Positions 55,304 to 64,000 of a stretch of DNA of 64,000 nucleotides are shown one piece after another. Origin of the DNA: Dyella jiangningensis (lineage in GTDB: Bacteria; Pseudomonadota; Gammaproteobacteria; Xanthomonadales; Rhodanobacteraceae); the NCBI RefSeq assembly GCF_003264855.1, contig NZ_NFZS01000001.1:868001-932000 (forward strand). The letters are read 5' to 3'. How positions within the stretch are numbered: the first letter of the stretch is position 1; every line of letters starts with the position of its first letter. Below the pieces are notes generated by a model, which was given only the letters and a program-made list of their open reading frames with translations, was not told the DNA's origin and searched no databases. Made by a program: the position numbers and the translations under genes.

Positions 55304-56395
55304 ATGAGTTTCAACACTATCCCCGAAATCCTCGACGACATCCGCGCCGGCCGCATGGTCGTGATCCTCGACGACGAGGATCGCGAGAACGAAGGCGATC
55401 TCATCATGGCTGCGCAGATGGTGCGGCCGGAGGACATCAACTTCATGGTGCGCGAGGCCCGCGGCCTGGTCTGCCTGACGCTGACCGAACAGCGCACGCG
55501 CCAGCTGGGCCTGCGTCCCATGGTCGTGGACAACACCTCGCCGTACCACACCAACTTCACCGTTTCGATCGAGGCAGCCGAAGGCGTCACCACCGGCATC
55601 TCGGCGCACGACCGCGCGCGAACCATCCAGGTGGCGGTGAAGTCGGACGCGAAGCCGCAGGACCTCTCGCAGCCGGGCCACATCTTCCCGCTCACCGCGC
55701 AGCCGGGCGGCGTGCTCACGCGCGCCGGCCACACCGAAGCGGGCTGCGATCTCGCCGCGCTGGCGGGGCTGGAACCGTCGGCGGTGCTGATCGAGATCCT
55801 GCACGAGGACGGCTCGATGGCGCGCCGCCCCGAGCTGGAAGTCTTCGCGAAGAAGCATGGCCTGAAGATCGGCAGCATCGCCGACCTGATCCGCTACCGC
55901 CTGGAAACCGAGAAGACGGTGCAGCGCGTGGTGGAGGAAGATGTGCAGACCGAGTTCGGGCCGTTTCGCCTGGTGGCCTACCGCGATGCGATCCGCCATG
56001 GCCTGCATTTCGCGCTGCTGCGCGGCAAGGTGGACGACGGCGCGCCGGTGCTCACGCGCGTGCATGTACGAAACACGCTGTCGGACGTGCTGCATCTGCA
56101 ACGCGACGACCTGGGCCTGACAGTCACTTCGGCGCTGCGACGCATTGCCGACGAGGACCGTGGCGCCCTGCTGGTGCTGTCGGGCGAGGACACCGCTGAC
56201 GCGCTGCTGCGCCGCCTCAACCGCCAGCCGCTGGCGCAGGCGCCAGAAGAGGCGCAGCAGCAGGAGTGGCGCCAACTGGGCCTGGGCGCGCAGATCCTGG
56301 CCGACCTGGGCATCCATCAGCTGCGCGTGCTGGGTACGCCGCGCAAGATGGTGGGGCTGGGCGGGTTTGGGCTGGAAGTGGTCGAGTACGTTTAA
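55304..56395 (+). CDS. ribB: 3,4-dihydroxy-2-butanone-4-phosphate synthase with degenerate GTP cyclohydrolase II domain (RibBX type)
   Basis: A 363-residue two-domain protein. Residues 1-205 form an intact RibB domain that converts ribulose 5-phosphate to the four-carbon unit for lumazine: DDEDRENEGDLIMAAQMV, SIEAAEGVTTGISAHDRART, GHIFPLTAQPGGVLTRAGHT and HTEAGCDLAALAGLEPSAVL. The C-terminal ~150 residues align with RibA, but the three zinc cysteines (C-x10-C-x-C) are replaced (RVHVRNTLSDVLHLQRDDLG), and the RQEGRG loop is missing. The domain should therefore be inactive as a GTP cyclohydrolase. This matches the RibBX variant known in Proteobacteria; an active RibA must be elsewhere. Confidence 0.92.
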   Translation: MSFNTIPEILDDIRAGRMVVILDDEDRENEGDLIMAAQMVRPEDINFMVREARGLVCLTLTEQRTRQLGLRPMVVDNTSPYHTNFTVSIEAAEGVTTGISAHDRARTIQVAVKSDAKPQDLSQPGHIFPLTAQPGGVLTRAGHTEAGCDLAALAGLEPSAVLIEILHEDGSMARRPELEVFAKKHGLKIGSIADLIRYRLETEKTVQRVVEEDVQTEFGPFRLVAYRDAIRHGLHFALLRGKVDDGAPVLTRVHVRNTLSDVLHLQRDDLGLTVTSALRRIADEDRGALLVLSGEDTADALLRRLNRQPLAQAPEEAQQQEWRQLGLGAQILADLGIHQLRVLGTPRKMVGLGGFGLEVVEYV

Positions 56396-56410
56396 AGGTG
56401 GCCACTCCCT

Positions 56411-56493
56411 TGTAGGAGCGCACCCAGTGCGCGACTGCGGAATTTCGGGGTGATCGCTCCGTAGGCTTTTCGCGCACTGGGTGCGCTCCTACA
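56411..56493. repeat. REPIN, 83-bp class
   Basis: Complete arms with a GTGATCGCTCCGTAGGC spacer, between two genes of the same operon direction (ribB and ldcA), 16 bases after the ribB stop. Confidence 0.9.
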
Positions 56494-56582
56494 CAGGCAG
56501 GCAGCGGCTTTGCCGTGCTTCGCCACTTCCACGCCATGCCATCCCCGGCATACTCGGGCTTTCCTCCCACCATCGGCCAGCC

Positions 56583-57548
56583 ATGACCGCCACCACCATC
56601 CGCCTGATCGCCCCGTCCGGCTATCCGCACGATTACGACGCCATGGCGCGCGGCGTGGCGCGTCTGCGCGCGGCGGGCTGCACGATCGACGGGCTCGACG
56701 TGCTGGATCGGACGGAGCACCGCTTTGCGGGCAGCGATGCGGAACGCGCGGCCGACATCAACCATCTGGCCATCCATCCGTCCCTGCCGGACATTGTGCT
56801 CGCGGTACGCGGTGGCTATGGCGTCACACGGCTGCTCGAACACATCCACTACGGCGCGCTGCGCGAGCGCCTTGCGGGTTCGTCGACCTTGCTGGTGGGT
56901 CACAGCGATTTCACCGCGCTGCAGATGGCCCTCTACGTGAAGAGCGGCCTTGCCACGTTCGGCGGCCCCATGCTGGGCCCGGATTTCGGCGCGCCGGAGC
57001 TCAACGAGCTGATGTGGGAACACTTCTGGCGCACGGTCACCGAGCCGGAAGCCACGGCGCGCTGGGCCACGACGAGCCAGGCGATGCTCGACGTTGAAGG
57101 CCCGCTGTGGGGCGGCAACCTCGCCATGCTGTGCAGCCTGATCGGCACGCCGTATTTCCCGCGCATCGACGGCGGCATCCTGTTCGTGGAGGACGTCGGC
57201 GAGCCGCCGTTCCGCATCGAGCGCCTGCTGTACCAGCTGCACCTGTCCGGCGTGCTGGACCGGCAGCGGGCGCTGGTGTTCGGCCACTTCACCAACTGCA
57301 AGCCGCACGGCTACGACAACGGCTACGACACCGCCGCCGCGCTCGACCATATCGGCCGCGTGGCGCATATCCCGGTGGTGCGCGACCTGCCGTTCGGGCA
57401 CGAGACCAATAAGTTCACCCTGCCGTTCGGCGTGCCCTCGCGGCTGCGCGTGGCCGACGGGCAGGCCAGCCTGACCTTCCGCGGCCATCCGCACCTGTCC
57501 GGGGACGTTCCGAGGCCCGATCCGGCCAAGCGCCCCCAAAATCCGTAA
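56583..57548 (+). CDS. ldcA: LD-carboxypeptidase (muropeptide, S66)
   Basis: A 321-residue cytoplasmic serine peptidase that trims the terminal D-Ala from recycled murein tetrapeptides. Family motifs: IRLIAPSGYPHDYDAMARGV, VLAVRGGYGVTRLLEHI, the nucleophile LLVGHSDFTALQ (Ser108) and FGHETNKFTLPFG with the catalytic His/Glu region. It sits between ribB and ribH, an arrangement that has no metabolic logic but puts it in the operon. Confidence 0.92.
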   Translation: MTATTIRLIAPSGYPHDYDAMARGVARLRAAGCTIDGLDVLDRTEHRFAGSDAERAADINHLAIHPSLPDIVLAVRGGYGVTRLLEHIHYGALRERLAGSSTLLVGHSDFTALQMALYVKSGLATFGGPMLGPDFGAPELNELMWEHFWRTVTEPEATARWATTSQAMLDVEGPLWGGNLAMLCSLIGTPYFPRIDGGILFVEDVGEPPFRIERLLYQLHLSGVLDRQRALVFGHFTNCKPHGYDNGYDTAAALDHIGRVAHIPVVRDLPFGHETNKFTLPFGVPSRLRVADGQASLTFRGHPHLSGDVPRPDPAKRPQNP

Positions 57549-57595
57549 AATAGCTGGCCCACATGGGCCACCGAGCCCACAGGAACCCCCGATTC

Positions 57596-58056
<461 letters not shown>

Positions 58057-58057
<1 letters not shown>

Positions 58058-58503
58058 TGAATCAACGTCCCGAAGGCATCGACCTGGCCGCCCGCTCGCG
58101 TGCGCGTCGCCGCGCGCTGCAGGCCGTGTACGCGTGGCAGATCGGCGGCAGCCGCATGGATGCCGTGATCGACCAGTTCCGCCATGAACAGGACATGGAA
58201 GTGGCCGACCTCGAGTACTTCGAGGACCTGCTGCACGGCGTGGAGCGCCATGTCGAAGCCATCGACGACAGCCTGAAGCCGTACGTGGATCGCGAAGTCG
58301 GCCAGATCGACCCGATCGAACGCGCCGCGCTGCGCCTGGCCGCGTACGAGCTGAAGTACCGTCCAGACGTGCCGTACCGCGTGATCATCAACGAGGCCAT
58401 CGAAGTCACCAAGCGCTTCGGCGCCGACCATGGCCACAGCTACGTCAACGGCGTGCTGGACAAGCTCGCCAGCTCGCTGCGCTCCACGGAAAAGCGCGGC
58501 TGA
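58057..58503 (+). CDS. nusB: Transcription antitermination factor NusB
   Basis: A 148-residue all-helical protein that binds BoxA RNA with NusE/S10 in rRNA antitermination. ARSRARRRALQAVYAWQIGG at the N-terminus, IDPIERAALRLAAYELKYRP and VIINEAIEVTKRFGADHGHS then YVNGVLDKLA match the family. Overlaps ribH upstream and a GNAT gene downstream by one base each. Confidence 0.96.
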
Positions 58504-59039
58504 TGGGCGGCGCGGAGCGGTTGTCTTCCGTTCCCGTCCTCGATACCGCGCGGCTGCGCCTGCGGGCGCATCGCGCCGAGGAGCACGCCGAGCGGGTCGC
58601 GATCTGGTCCGATCCCGAGGTAACCCGATTCATCGGCGGACGGCCGTTGACCGGTGAAGAGGTCTGGCGCCGCTTCCTGCAGTACATGGGCCTATGGGAC
58701 GTGCTTGGCTACGGCTATTGGGCCGTCGAAGAGAAGTCCACCGGCCGCTACATCGGCGACATCGGTTTCGCTGACTTCAAGCGCGACCTGCAGCCCTCGC
58801 TGGAAGGCATGCTGGAATTCGGCTGGGTGCTGGCAGCCCACGCCCATGGCAAGGGCTATGCGAGCGAGGCGGTGGCCGCCGCCATCGGCTGGGCCGAGCA
58901 GTATCGGCCCAGCTTGCGCGCGGTCTGCATCATCGATCCTGCCAACCTGCCGTCGATCCGCGTGGCCGAGAAGGCCGGCTTCAAACGCTGGCAGGAGACG
59001 ACCTACCACGGCGGTCCCACCATCGTGTTCAGCCGGTAG
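58503..59039 (+). CDS. GNAT family N-acetyltransferase (RimJ/RimL type)
   Basis: A 178-residue acetyltransferase. The N-terminus LDTARLRLRAHRAEEHAERV, the GYWAVEEKSTGRYIGDIGFA core, HAHGKGYASEAVAAAIGWAE (acetyl-CoA loop) and LPSIRVAEKAGFKRWQETTY are typical. The target is unknown. It begins at the last base of the nusB stop (TGATG) and ends 37 bases before thiL, so it is an extra gene embedded in the nusB-thiL operon. Confidence 0.9.
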   Translation: MGGAERLSSVPVLDTARLRLRAHRAEEHAERVAIWSDPEVTRFIGGRPLTGEEVWRRFLQYMGLWDVLGYGYWAVEEKSTGRYIGDIGFADFKRDLQPSLEGMLEFGWVLAAHAHGKGYASEAVAAAIGWAEQYRPSLRAVCIIDPANLPSIRVAEKAGFKRWQETTYHGGPTIVFSR

Positions 59040-59076
59040 CATCGACGGCGACCCTTCACTCGCGCGGGCCGCAACC

Positions 59077-60054
59077 ATGGAATTTCGCCTGATCGACCGC
59101 ATCCGCGAGCGCACCGCGCAAGGCCGCGAAGACGTGCGCCTGGGCATAGGCGACGACGCCGCGCTGGTGGCGCCGCCCGCCGGGCAGGAGGTCGCCATCG
59201 CCATCGACACCATGGTCGAGGGCGTGCATTTCCCGCAGGGCATAGCCCCCGCCGATATTGGTTGGAAGTCGCTGGCGGTCAACCTGTCCGACCTCGCCGC
59301 GATGGGTGCCACGCCGTCCTGGGCCCTGCTCGCGCTCACGCTGCCACGGCAGCCGGTGGAACAGGTGCAATCGTTCATCGACGGCTATGCCGAGGGCTTT
59401 GCGCAGCTTGCGCAGTCCTATCGGCTGGCCTTGATCGGCGGCGACACCACGCGCGGCATGCTGACGGTGAGCGTGGCGGTGCATGGTTTCGTGCCGCCCG
59501 GCCAGGCCCTCACGCGCGCCGGTGCACGTGCAGGCGACGTGGTGCTGGTGACCGGCACCCTGGGCGACGCGGCGGCCGGCCTGCGGCTGTTGCAGGCGGG
59601 GGCGCGGGTGGCAGAGGGCGATGGCCGCGCGGCCTACCTGATCGAGCGTCTGCATCGCCCCACGCCGCGGGTGAAGGCGGGCCTTGCCCTGCGTGGCCGC
59701 GCCACCGCGTGCATCGACGTGTCCGACGGGCTGCTCGCCGACCTCGGCCATGTCTGCGAGGCCAGCGCACTGGGTGCGGAAATCGACGCCTCGTTGCTGC
59801 CTCGCTCGTCCATGCTGCTGGGCGCCTTCGACGAAACCATGACGCGCGACTTAGCACTCTCCGGCGGAGACGACTACGAGCTTTGCTTCACCGTACCGCC
59901 CTCGTTGGTTGCCGAAGTGCAGGGCGACCTGGCGCGCTTGGGTTGCGGGGCCACCCGCATCGGGCGCATGGTCGAGGGCACCGGCGTGCGTGTGCGCGAC
60001 GAGCAGGGCCAATGGCTGGAAACCACGCATCGCGGCTGGGATCACTTCGCATGA
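59077..60054 (+). CDS. thiL: Thiamine-monophosphate kinase
   Basis: A 325-residue enzyme that makes thiamin diphosphate from thiamin monophosphate. Motifs: GIGDDAALVAPPAGQEVAIA, DTMVEGVHF, SLAVNLSDLAAMGATP, IGGDTTRGMLTVSV, IDVSDGLLADLGHVCEAS and SGGDDYELCFTVP, in the standard order. Its TGA overlaps the pgpA start (ATGA). Confidence 0.96.
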   Translation: MEFRLIDRIRERTAQGREDVRLGIGDDAALVAPPAGQEVAIAIDTMVEGVHFPQGIAPADIGWKSLAVNLSDLAAMGATPSWALLALTLPRQPVEQVQSFIDGYAEGFAQLAQSYRLALIGGDTTRGMLTVSVAVHGFVPPGQALTRAGARAGDVVLVTGTLGDAAAGLRLLQAGARVAEGDGRAAYLIERLHRPTPRVKAGLALRGRATACIDVSDGLLADLGHVCEASALGAEIDASLLPRSSMLLGAFDETMTRDLALSGGDDYELCFTVPPSLVAEVQGDLARLGCGATRIGRMVEGTGVRVRDEQGQWLETTHRGWDHFA

Positions 60055-60584
60055 GCGCCAACGAAAACGACAACGTCGATACCGACAAGAAGACGCTGAG
60101 CGCAGAGCAACGCCGGCTGCTGCTGGCCACGCCGGCCGGCTGGCTGGCCTGCGGATTCGGCTCCGGCCTCGCGCCGTTTGCGCAGGGCACGGCCGGCTCG
60201 CTGGCGGCGATCATCCCGTGGCTGCTGTTGCGCACGTTGCCGCTACAGCTCTACGTATTCGCCATCGTCGTCGCGTTCGTGGCGGGCGTATGGGCTTGCG
60301 GCATCGCCGGACGCATCCTTGGCGTGGAAGACCACCGCAGCATCGTGTGGGACGAGTTCGTCGGCATGTGGATCGCACTCATTCCCGCGGTCATGCCGGT
60401 GTTCTGGGCATCGTGGTCGAGCGTGGTGATCGGTTTCCTGCTGTTCCGCCTGTTCGATGTCTGGAAGCCCTGGCCGATCCGCCTGCTGGACCAGCGCCTC
60501 AAGGGCGGCGTCGGCGTGATGATGGATGACGTCGTCGCCGGCGTGTTCGCCGCCATCGTGCTGGCCTTCCTGCTGCGCTTCTAG
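60051..60584 (+). CDS. pgpA: Phosphatidylglycerophosphatase A
   Basis: A 177-residue inner-membrane phosphatase that makes phosphatidylglycerol. ACGFGSGLAPFAQGTAGSLA, VEDHRSIVWDEFVGMWIALI and FRLFDVWKPWPIRLLDQRLK with GGVGVMMDDVVAG are the family motifs. Three to four helices. Coupled to thiL. The start at 60051 is the true one; the longer frame upstream is a shadow of thiL. Confidence 0.96.
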   Translation: MSANENDNVDTDKKTLSAEQRRLLLATPAGWLACGFGSGLAPFAQGTAGSLAAIIPWLLLRTLPLQLYVFAIVVAFVAGVWACGIAGRILGVEDHRSIVWDEFVGMWIALIPAVMPVFWASWSSVVIGFLLFRLFDVWKPWPIRLLDQRLKGGVGVMMDDVVAGVFAAIVLAFLLRF

Positions 60585-60696
60585 GCGCTTCGCCGAGCAG
60601 CCTCTTTTTCGCCATAAGCGGTCGGTAGTCTCGCCTCGTGCCGCGCGGTGACGCGTTCGGCTGCGCCATCACGGATGACAAGGAAGGGGAGAGTCG

Positions 60697-61845
60697 ATGA
60701 ACCGTTTGCCGGGCCTGGATCTGCTGCGCGCGATCGCGATCGCGTGGGTGATGATCTTCCATTCATACATCATCGGTGGCTGGGGCCACTACGGCGGCAT
60801 CGAGAAGATCGGCTGGATGGGGGTGGACCTGTTCTTCGTGCTCAGCGGCTTCCTGATCGGTTCGCAGGTGCTCAAGCCGCTCGCGGAGGGCCACGCGTTT
60901 TCCTTCGCCGATTTCTACCTGCGCCGCGCCTTCCGCATCCTGCCGGTGTACCTGCTGGTGGTGGCCGTCTATTTCATTTGGCCGTCCATGCGCGAGTATC
61001 CGGGCATCCAGCCGCTGTGGCAGTTCCTCACCTTCACGGTGAACCTGCTGATCGACGTGGAGCACAACCTCGCGTTTTCACACGTGTGGTCGCTGTGCGT
61101 TGAAGAGCACTTTTACCTGCTGTTTCCGCTGCTGGCGTGGTGGCTGGCGCGTAGGCCGTCGGCGCCCAGATTCATCGCCGTATGTGTGGCGGTGGTGGTC
61201 GGCGGCATGTTCTTGCGTGGTTACATCTGGCTGCATTTCATGGAGCCGGTGAAGGACGTTGACCAAAATTCCTATGGAAAGGCGTTTCTCGAAGGCATCT
61301 ACTACCCCACGTGGTCGCGCCTGGACGGCTTGCTGACCGGTGTGGTGCTAGCCGTGCTGCGCACCTATCGGCCGGCCTGGTGGTCGCGGTGGGGGCGGCG
61401 AGCGAACGGGGTGCTGCTGGCGGGGATGGTCGTGGTGGGCCTGGCGATCTGGCTGTTCCAGGACCGCACCGGCTTCGCGGCGACGCTGCTGGGCTACCCG
61501 TTGTTGTCGCTGGGCATGGGCCTGCTGGTCTGGGCCGGCGCCCACGAAAACAGTGTCCTGGCGCATGCCAGGGTACCGGGTGCAGGATGGCTCGCGATGG
61601 CGTCCTACAGCTTGTACCTGTCACACAAGCTGGTGTTTCATGGGGTGGAGGCCGCTGCCGGACGCTGGTTGGATGGCCATGGCCTGGCGACGTTTGCGGG
61701 ATATGCGTTGGCGGTGCTGGCTACGGGCGCAGTGTTGCACTATGCGGTGGAGCGACCGTTCCTGAAGCTGCGGGGACATGTGGTGGGGCTGCGGTCCCGC
61801 CGTTCCTTCACCGGCACCGTACCTGCGCAGGCAGACGCCGCCTGA
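60697..61845 (+). CDS. Acyltransferase family 3 membrane protein
   Basis: A 382-residue integral membrane acyltransferase related to the one at 39.7 kb but clearly distinct. N-terminus LPGLDLLRAIAIAWVMIFHS with the catalytic histidine; MGVDLFFVLSGFLIGSQVLK; YLRRAFRILPVYLL; and HVWSLCVEEHFYLLFPLLAW are the expected blocks. About ten helices. AAGGAAGGGGA precedes the ATG. Substrate unknown. Confidence 0.9.
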   Translation: MNRLPGLDLLRAIAIAWVMIFHSYIIGGWGHYGGIEKIGWMGVDLFFVLSGFLIGSQVLKPLAEGHAFSFADFYLRRAFRILPVYLLVVAVYFIWPSMREYPGIQPLWQFLTFTVNLLIDVEHNLAFSHVWSLCVEEHFYLLFPLLAWWLARRPSAPRFIAVCVAVVVGGMFLRGYIWLHFMEPVKDVDQNSYGKAFLEGIYYPTWSRLDGLLTGVVLAVLRTYRPAWWSRWGRRANGVLLAGMVVVGLAIWLFQDRTGFAATLLGYPLLSLGMGLLVWAGAHENSVLAHARVPGAGWLAMASYSLYLSHKLVFHGVEAAAGRWLDGHGLATFAGYALAVLATGAVLHYAVERPFLKLRGHVVGLRSRRSFTGTVPAQADAA

Positions 61846-61910
61846 GCAGGGCGGCAGGGGAAGGCCGGCGATGGCCGGCATGATGGGGTTCGACAATCAG
61901 GGGGTGTGTC

Positions 61911-62480
61911 ATGCGCAAGCTATTCACGTTGGCATGTCTGGTCGCGCTCGCTTGGAGCGCGTCGTTCACGGTGGCGGCCGCGACCGCGACGGGGCCCTGC
62001 AGGTTGATTGATCCATCGACCTGCGCGGACGCGAAGGAACTCGCGCGCGCCAATGGCTTCACGCAGGCGTTGAGCCACTTCACGGGCGGCGTGAAGGCCA
62101 GCTATTTCAGTACCGACCGCACGGTGAGCGCACAGGCGCTGTCGGCCTTTGGCGGTGCGGCGGACCACGTCGTGCCCCTGGCCGACAACCGCTATCTGTT
62201 CGCGGCGTGTCCGTCGCGCGAATGCGGCGGCAGCGCCGCGGCGATCGTGGTCAACCAGTACGGCCAGATCGAAGGGCTGGGATTCTCGAGCTTTCACTGC
62301 GAGACCGGCTGCGAAGACTATCGGCACGTGGACATCTACATGCGCAAGGACAGCCAGGACGACACCGTGGTCGCCGCGCTGAAGGCCTGGGCCACCAGCG
62401 ACCGGTTGCGCCAGAGCGTCACGCGGCCCGAGGCGGACGAGGGCATCGACAAGCGTATGGACGTCCATTTGCTGCCTTGA
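61911..62480 (+). CDS. Secreted protein with Ivy-like cysteine loop
   Basis: A 189-residue exported protein. A signal peptide (LFTLACLVALAWSASFTVAA) is clear, and cleavage is likely near residue 23-25. Six cysteines remain. The segment NRYLFAACPSRECGGSAAAI then VVNQYGQIEGLG resembles the loop region of the lysozyme inhibitor Ivy (CKPHDC type), in spacing and in the following strand. A second pair occurs in FHCETGCEDYRHVD. The rest is not recognised. A periplasmic inhibitor role is only a suggestion. CAGGGGG precedes the start. Confidence 0.65.
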   Translation: MRKLFTLACLVALAWSASFTVAAATATGPCRLIDPSTCADAKELARANGFTQALSHFTGGVKASYFSTDRTVSAQALSAFGGAADHVVPLADNRYLFAACPSRECGGSAAAIVVNQYGQIEGLGFSSFHCETGCEDYRHVDIYMRKDSQDDTVVAALKAWATSDRLRQSVTRPEADEGIDKRMDVHLLP

Positions 62481-62529
62481 AGAAAACGCGGAGCCGGCGA
62501 GGCATTCACCTCGTCGGCCTCGCCGCGCA

Positions 62530-62772
62530 TCAGGCGGCGAGGCGCAGCGCGACGTACGGCAGGATGAACAGCAGCCAGGTCGCGACCTTGTAGCCGGCCA
62601 TGCCCGCATAGTGGATGCCGTCGAAGGTTTCTTCGGACAGATGGAACCATCGGCTGTGCATGGCGTACATGCGGTCGTGCATGCTTCGGAACAGCGCGAA
62701 CCACACGCTGACGAACAGCAGGTTCAGGATCGCCGACCAGCCAAGCGCGGCGCGCAGCAATTCGAGGCTCAT
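62530..62772 (-). CDS. Small two-helix membrane protein (DUF6868-like)
   Basis: An 80-residue protein with an N-terminal helix (LGWSAILNLLFVSVWFALF), an amphipathic middle with MHDRMYAMHSRWFHLSEETF and DGIHYAGMAGYK, and a C-terminal helix (ATWLLFILPYVAL). The pattern fits a conserved family of small inner-membrane proteins that I recall as DUF6868. Function unknown. It starts 32 bases after the alcohol dehydrogenase stop on the same strand. Confidence 0.75.
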   Translation of the reverse strand: MSLELLRAALGWSAILNLLFVSVWFALFRSMHDRMYAMHSRWFHLSEETFDGIHYAGMAGYKVATWLLFILPYVALRLAA

Positions 62773-62804
62773 GGTTCTGCCTTCGCGGTAGGATGCGCGC
62801 GAGC

Positions 62805-63824
62805 TTAGCTCGCCTTCGCCTCCAGCACGATGCGGTAGCGCGCCTTGCCGTCGGCAAGATGCTTGAGTGCCTCGTTCACCTGGTCCATCGGGAACATTTC
62901 CACCTGCGGGCGGATGTCGTGGCGTGTGGCGAAATCCAGCAGCGTGGCGATGTCGACCGGCGAACCCGTAGGCGAGCTCGATACTTCGCGCTCGCCCATC
63001 ATCAGCGTGAACACGGGAATGGGGATCGGCTCGAGCACGGCGCCGACCACATGCATGCGGCCAAGCGGCGCCAGCGTGGAGAGCAGGGCGTTCCAGTCCA
63101 GCGGCACGTTGACGGTCACCAGCAGCAGGTCCAGCGAACCGGCGATCGCCTTGATGGCATCGGCATCCCGACTGGACACCACGTGGTGGGCACCGAAGGA
63201 GCGTGCCTCATCCGCCTTGGACGGGTTGGAAGTGAACGCCGTGACCTCGCAACCCCAGGCCCGTGCGAACTTCACGGCCATGTGGCCCAACCCGCCGATG
63301 CCGACCACGCCCACGCGTGCGTTGGGCGTGATGCGGTAGGCCAGGAACGGCTTGAGGACGGTGATGCCGCCGCACAGCAGCGGTCCGGCGCTGGCCAGGT
63401 GGATGCCCTCCGGCAACGGGATCGCCCATGCCCAATGCGAACGCACCTTGTCGGCGAAGCCGCCCTGATGACCGCCGCCGATGGTGGCGACCGAGCTGGG
63501 ACACAGGTTCTGATGGCCCGACAGGCATGGATGGCAGTGCATGCAACTGCTGGCGGTCCAGCCGATGCCGACCCGCTGCCCCACCGACAGTCCCTTGGCG
63601 TATTCACCCAAGGCCGTCACGCGGCCGATGACTTCATGCCCCGGAACGAACGGAAAGCGCGCCATGCCCCATTCGTTGTTGATCATCGAAAGATCGGAGT
63701 GGCAGATGCCGCAGTAGTCGACCGCGACTTCCACTTCTTCCGCACCGAGCGGCCCCAGGTCGAACTGTTCGAGGACCAGCGGCTTGCCTGCCTCGCGCGC
63801 CGACCAACCGTGCATCTGCGACAT
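62805..63824 (-). CDS. Zinc-dependent NAD(P) alcohol dehydrogenase (YahK/cinnamyl type)
   Basis: A 339-residue medium-chain dehydrogenase. Catalytic zinc ligands: DYCGICHSDLSMINNEWG, then PGHEVIGRV. The structural zinc has four Cys in SSCMHCHPCLSGHQNLC. The Rossmann motif is GVVGIGGLGHMAVKFARAWG, followed by TSNPSKADEARSFGAHHVV, which suggests NADP use. Reduces aldehydes broadly in relatives. The ATG at 63824 is used; an upstream in-frame codon is less likely. Confidence 0.93.
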   Translation of the reverse strand: MSQMHGWSAREAGKPLVLEQFDLGPLGAEEVEVAVDYCGICHSDLSMINNEWGMARFPFVPGHEVIGRVTALGEYAKGLSVGQRVGIGWTASSCMHCHPCLSGHQNLCPSSVATIGGGHQGGFADKVRSHWAWAIPLPEGIHLASAGPLLCGGITVLKPFLAYRITPNARVGVVGIGGLGHMAVKFARAWGCEVTAFTSNPSKADEARSFGAHHVVSSRDADAIKAIAGSLDLLLVTVNVPLDWNALLSTLAPLGRMHVVGAVLEPIPIPVFTLMMGEREVSSSPTGSPVDIATLLDFATRHDIRPQVEMFPMDQVNEALKHLADGKARYRIVLEAKAS

Positions 63825-63967
63825 GGCTTCGCTCCGATCGAAAGAAATGGACGATAACACTCAAGGCTAGACCCTGTGCCGTCGGCGCCACGTATAGGCG
63901 GCAGTGATGGACGCAGCGGGCGTGCTCTTGGCATGCTGCCCTATCCCCTTTCCACCGGAGCGACCCC

Positions 63968-64000
63968 ATGCACTATCGACGTCTCGGAAAATCCGGCCTG
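63968..64000 (+). CDS. Aldo/keto reductase, 5' end only (cut by window edge)
   Basis: Eleven codons, MHYRRLGKSGL, match the N-terminus of aldo/keto reductases of the YghZ/Kv-beta-like group. GGAG lies 11 bases before the ATG. The rest is beyond the edge. It is divergent from the alcohol dehydrogenase. Confidence 0.7.
   Translation, partial: MHYRRLGKSGL

Overview
The window is one continuous stretch of GC-rich (well over 60% by eye) chromosome from a gammaproteobacterium. The order Xanthomonadales, and within it the Rhodanobacteraceae (Dyella/Luteibacter/Rhodanobacter type), fits best. The reasons are the gene families and their order (glyA-nrdR-ribD...ribE-ribB-ribH-nusB-thiL-pgpA, xerD-dsbC, pepA/lptFG, cstA-ybdD), the many short palindromic repeats starting TGTAGGAGCGCACCC, and several other interspersed repeat families. 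This assignment is inference; there is no rRNA in the window. No tRNA, CRISPR, transposase or prophage was seen. Both ends cut a gene.

Layout. 1-2.2 kb: an iron-siderophore TonB receptor with a Fur box. 2.2-9 kb: a small glutaredoxin-like gene, a YceI / cytochrome b561 / YceI operon, a divergent large hybrid sensor kinase, and a ~1 kb array of REPIN repeats. 9-21.8 kb: holC, pepA, lptF-lptG, an NdvA-type ABC exporter, a small HU-like protein, ltaE, phaZ, a methyltransferase, an RDD protein, xerD and dsbC. 22-29 kb: a minus-strand run purL - membrane protein - glycosyltransferase - EamA transporter. 29.5-33.2 kb: a DUF2127 protein, cstA-ybdD and a peptide deformylase. 33.9-42.9 kb: an OPT transporter, mprF with an AcvB/VirJ-like partner, an acyltransferase, a Tat-type metallo-beta-lactamase-fold protein and pyrF. 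43-48.9 kb: ettA, DUF817, an aldo/keto reductase, and a TetR regulator coupled to a secreted hydrolase. 49-60.6 kb: the riboflavin/thiamin/NusB block, read from glyA to pgpA on the plus strand, with an FMN riboswitch before ribE. 60.7-64 kb: a second acyltransferase, a secreted cysteine-containing protein, a small membrane protein, an alcohol dehydrogenase and the start of an aldo/keto reductase.

How the genes work together. ribD, ribE, ribB and ribH supply riboflavin synthesis; a functional GTP cyclohydrolase II is not visible here because the C-terminal half of the RibB protein has lost the zinc cysteines. A dioxygenase/oxidoreductase pair sits inside this block, between ribD and the riboswitch. 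MprF and the AcvB-like protein probably set the level of aminoacylated phosphatidylglycerol. The two YceI proteins and cytochrome b561 form one translationally coupled periplasm/membrane unit.

The most unusual content is non-coding. There are two size classes of REPIN (about 83 bp and 74 bp), mostly placed between convergent genes and twice supplying the stop codon of a gene; an array in which one REPIN plus flank is repeated four times at exactly 168 bp; and a 130-nt element near 22.2 kb that can fold into nested perfect stems with two hairpins carrying the same five-base loop.
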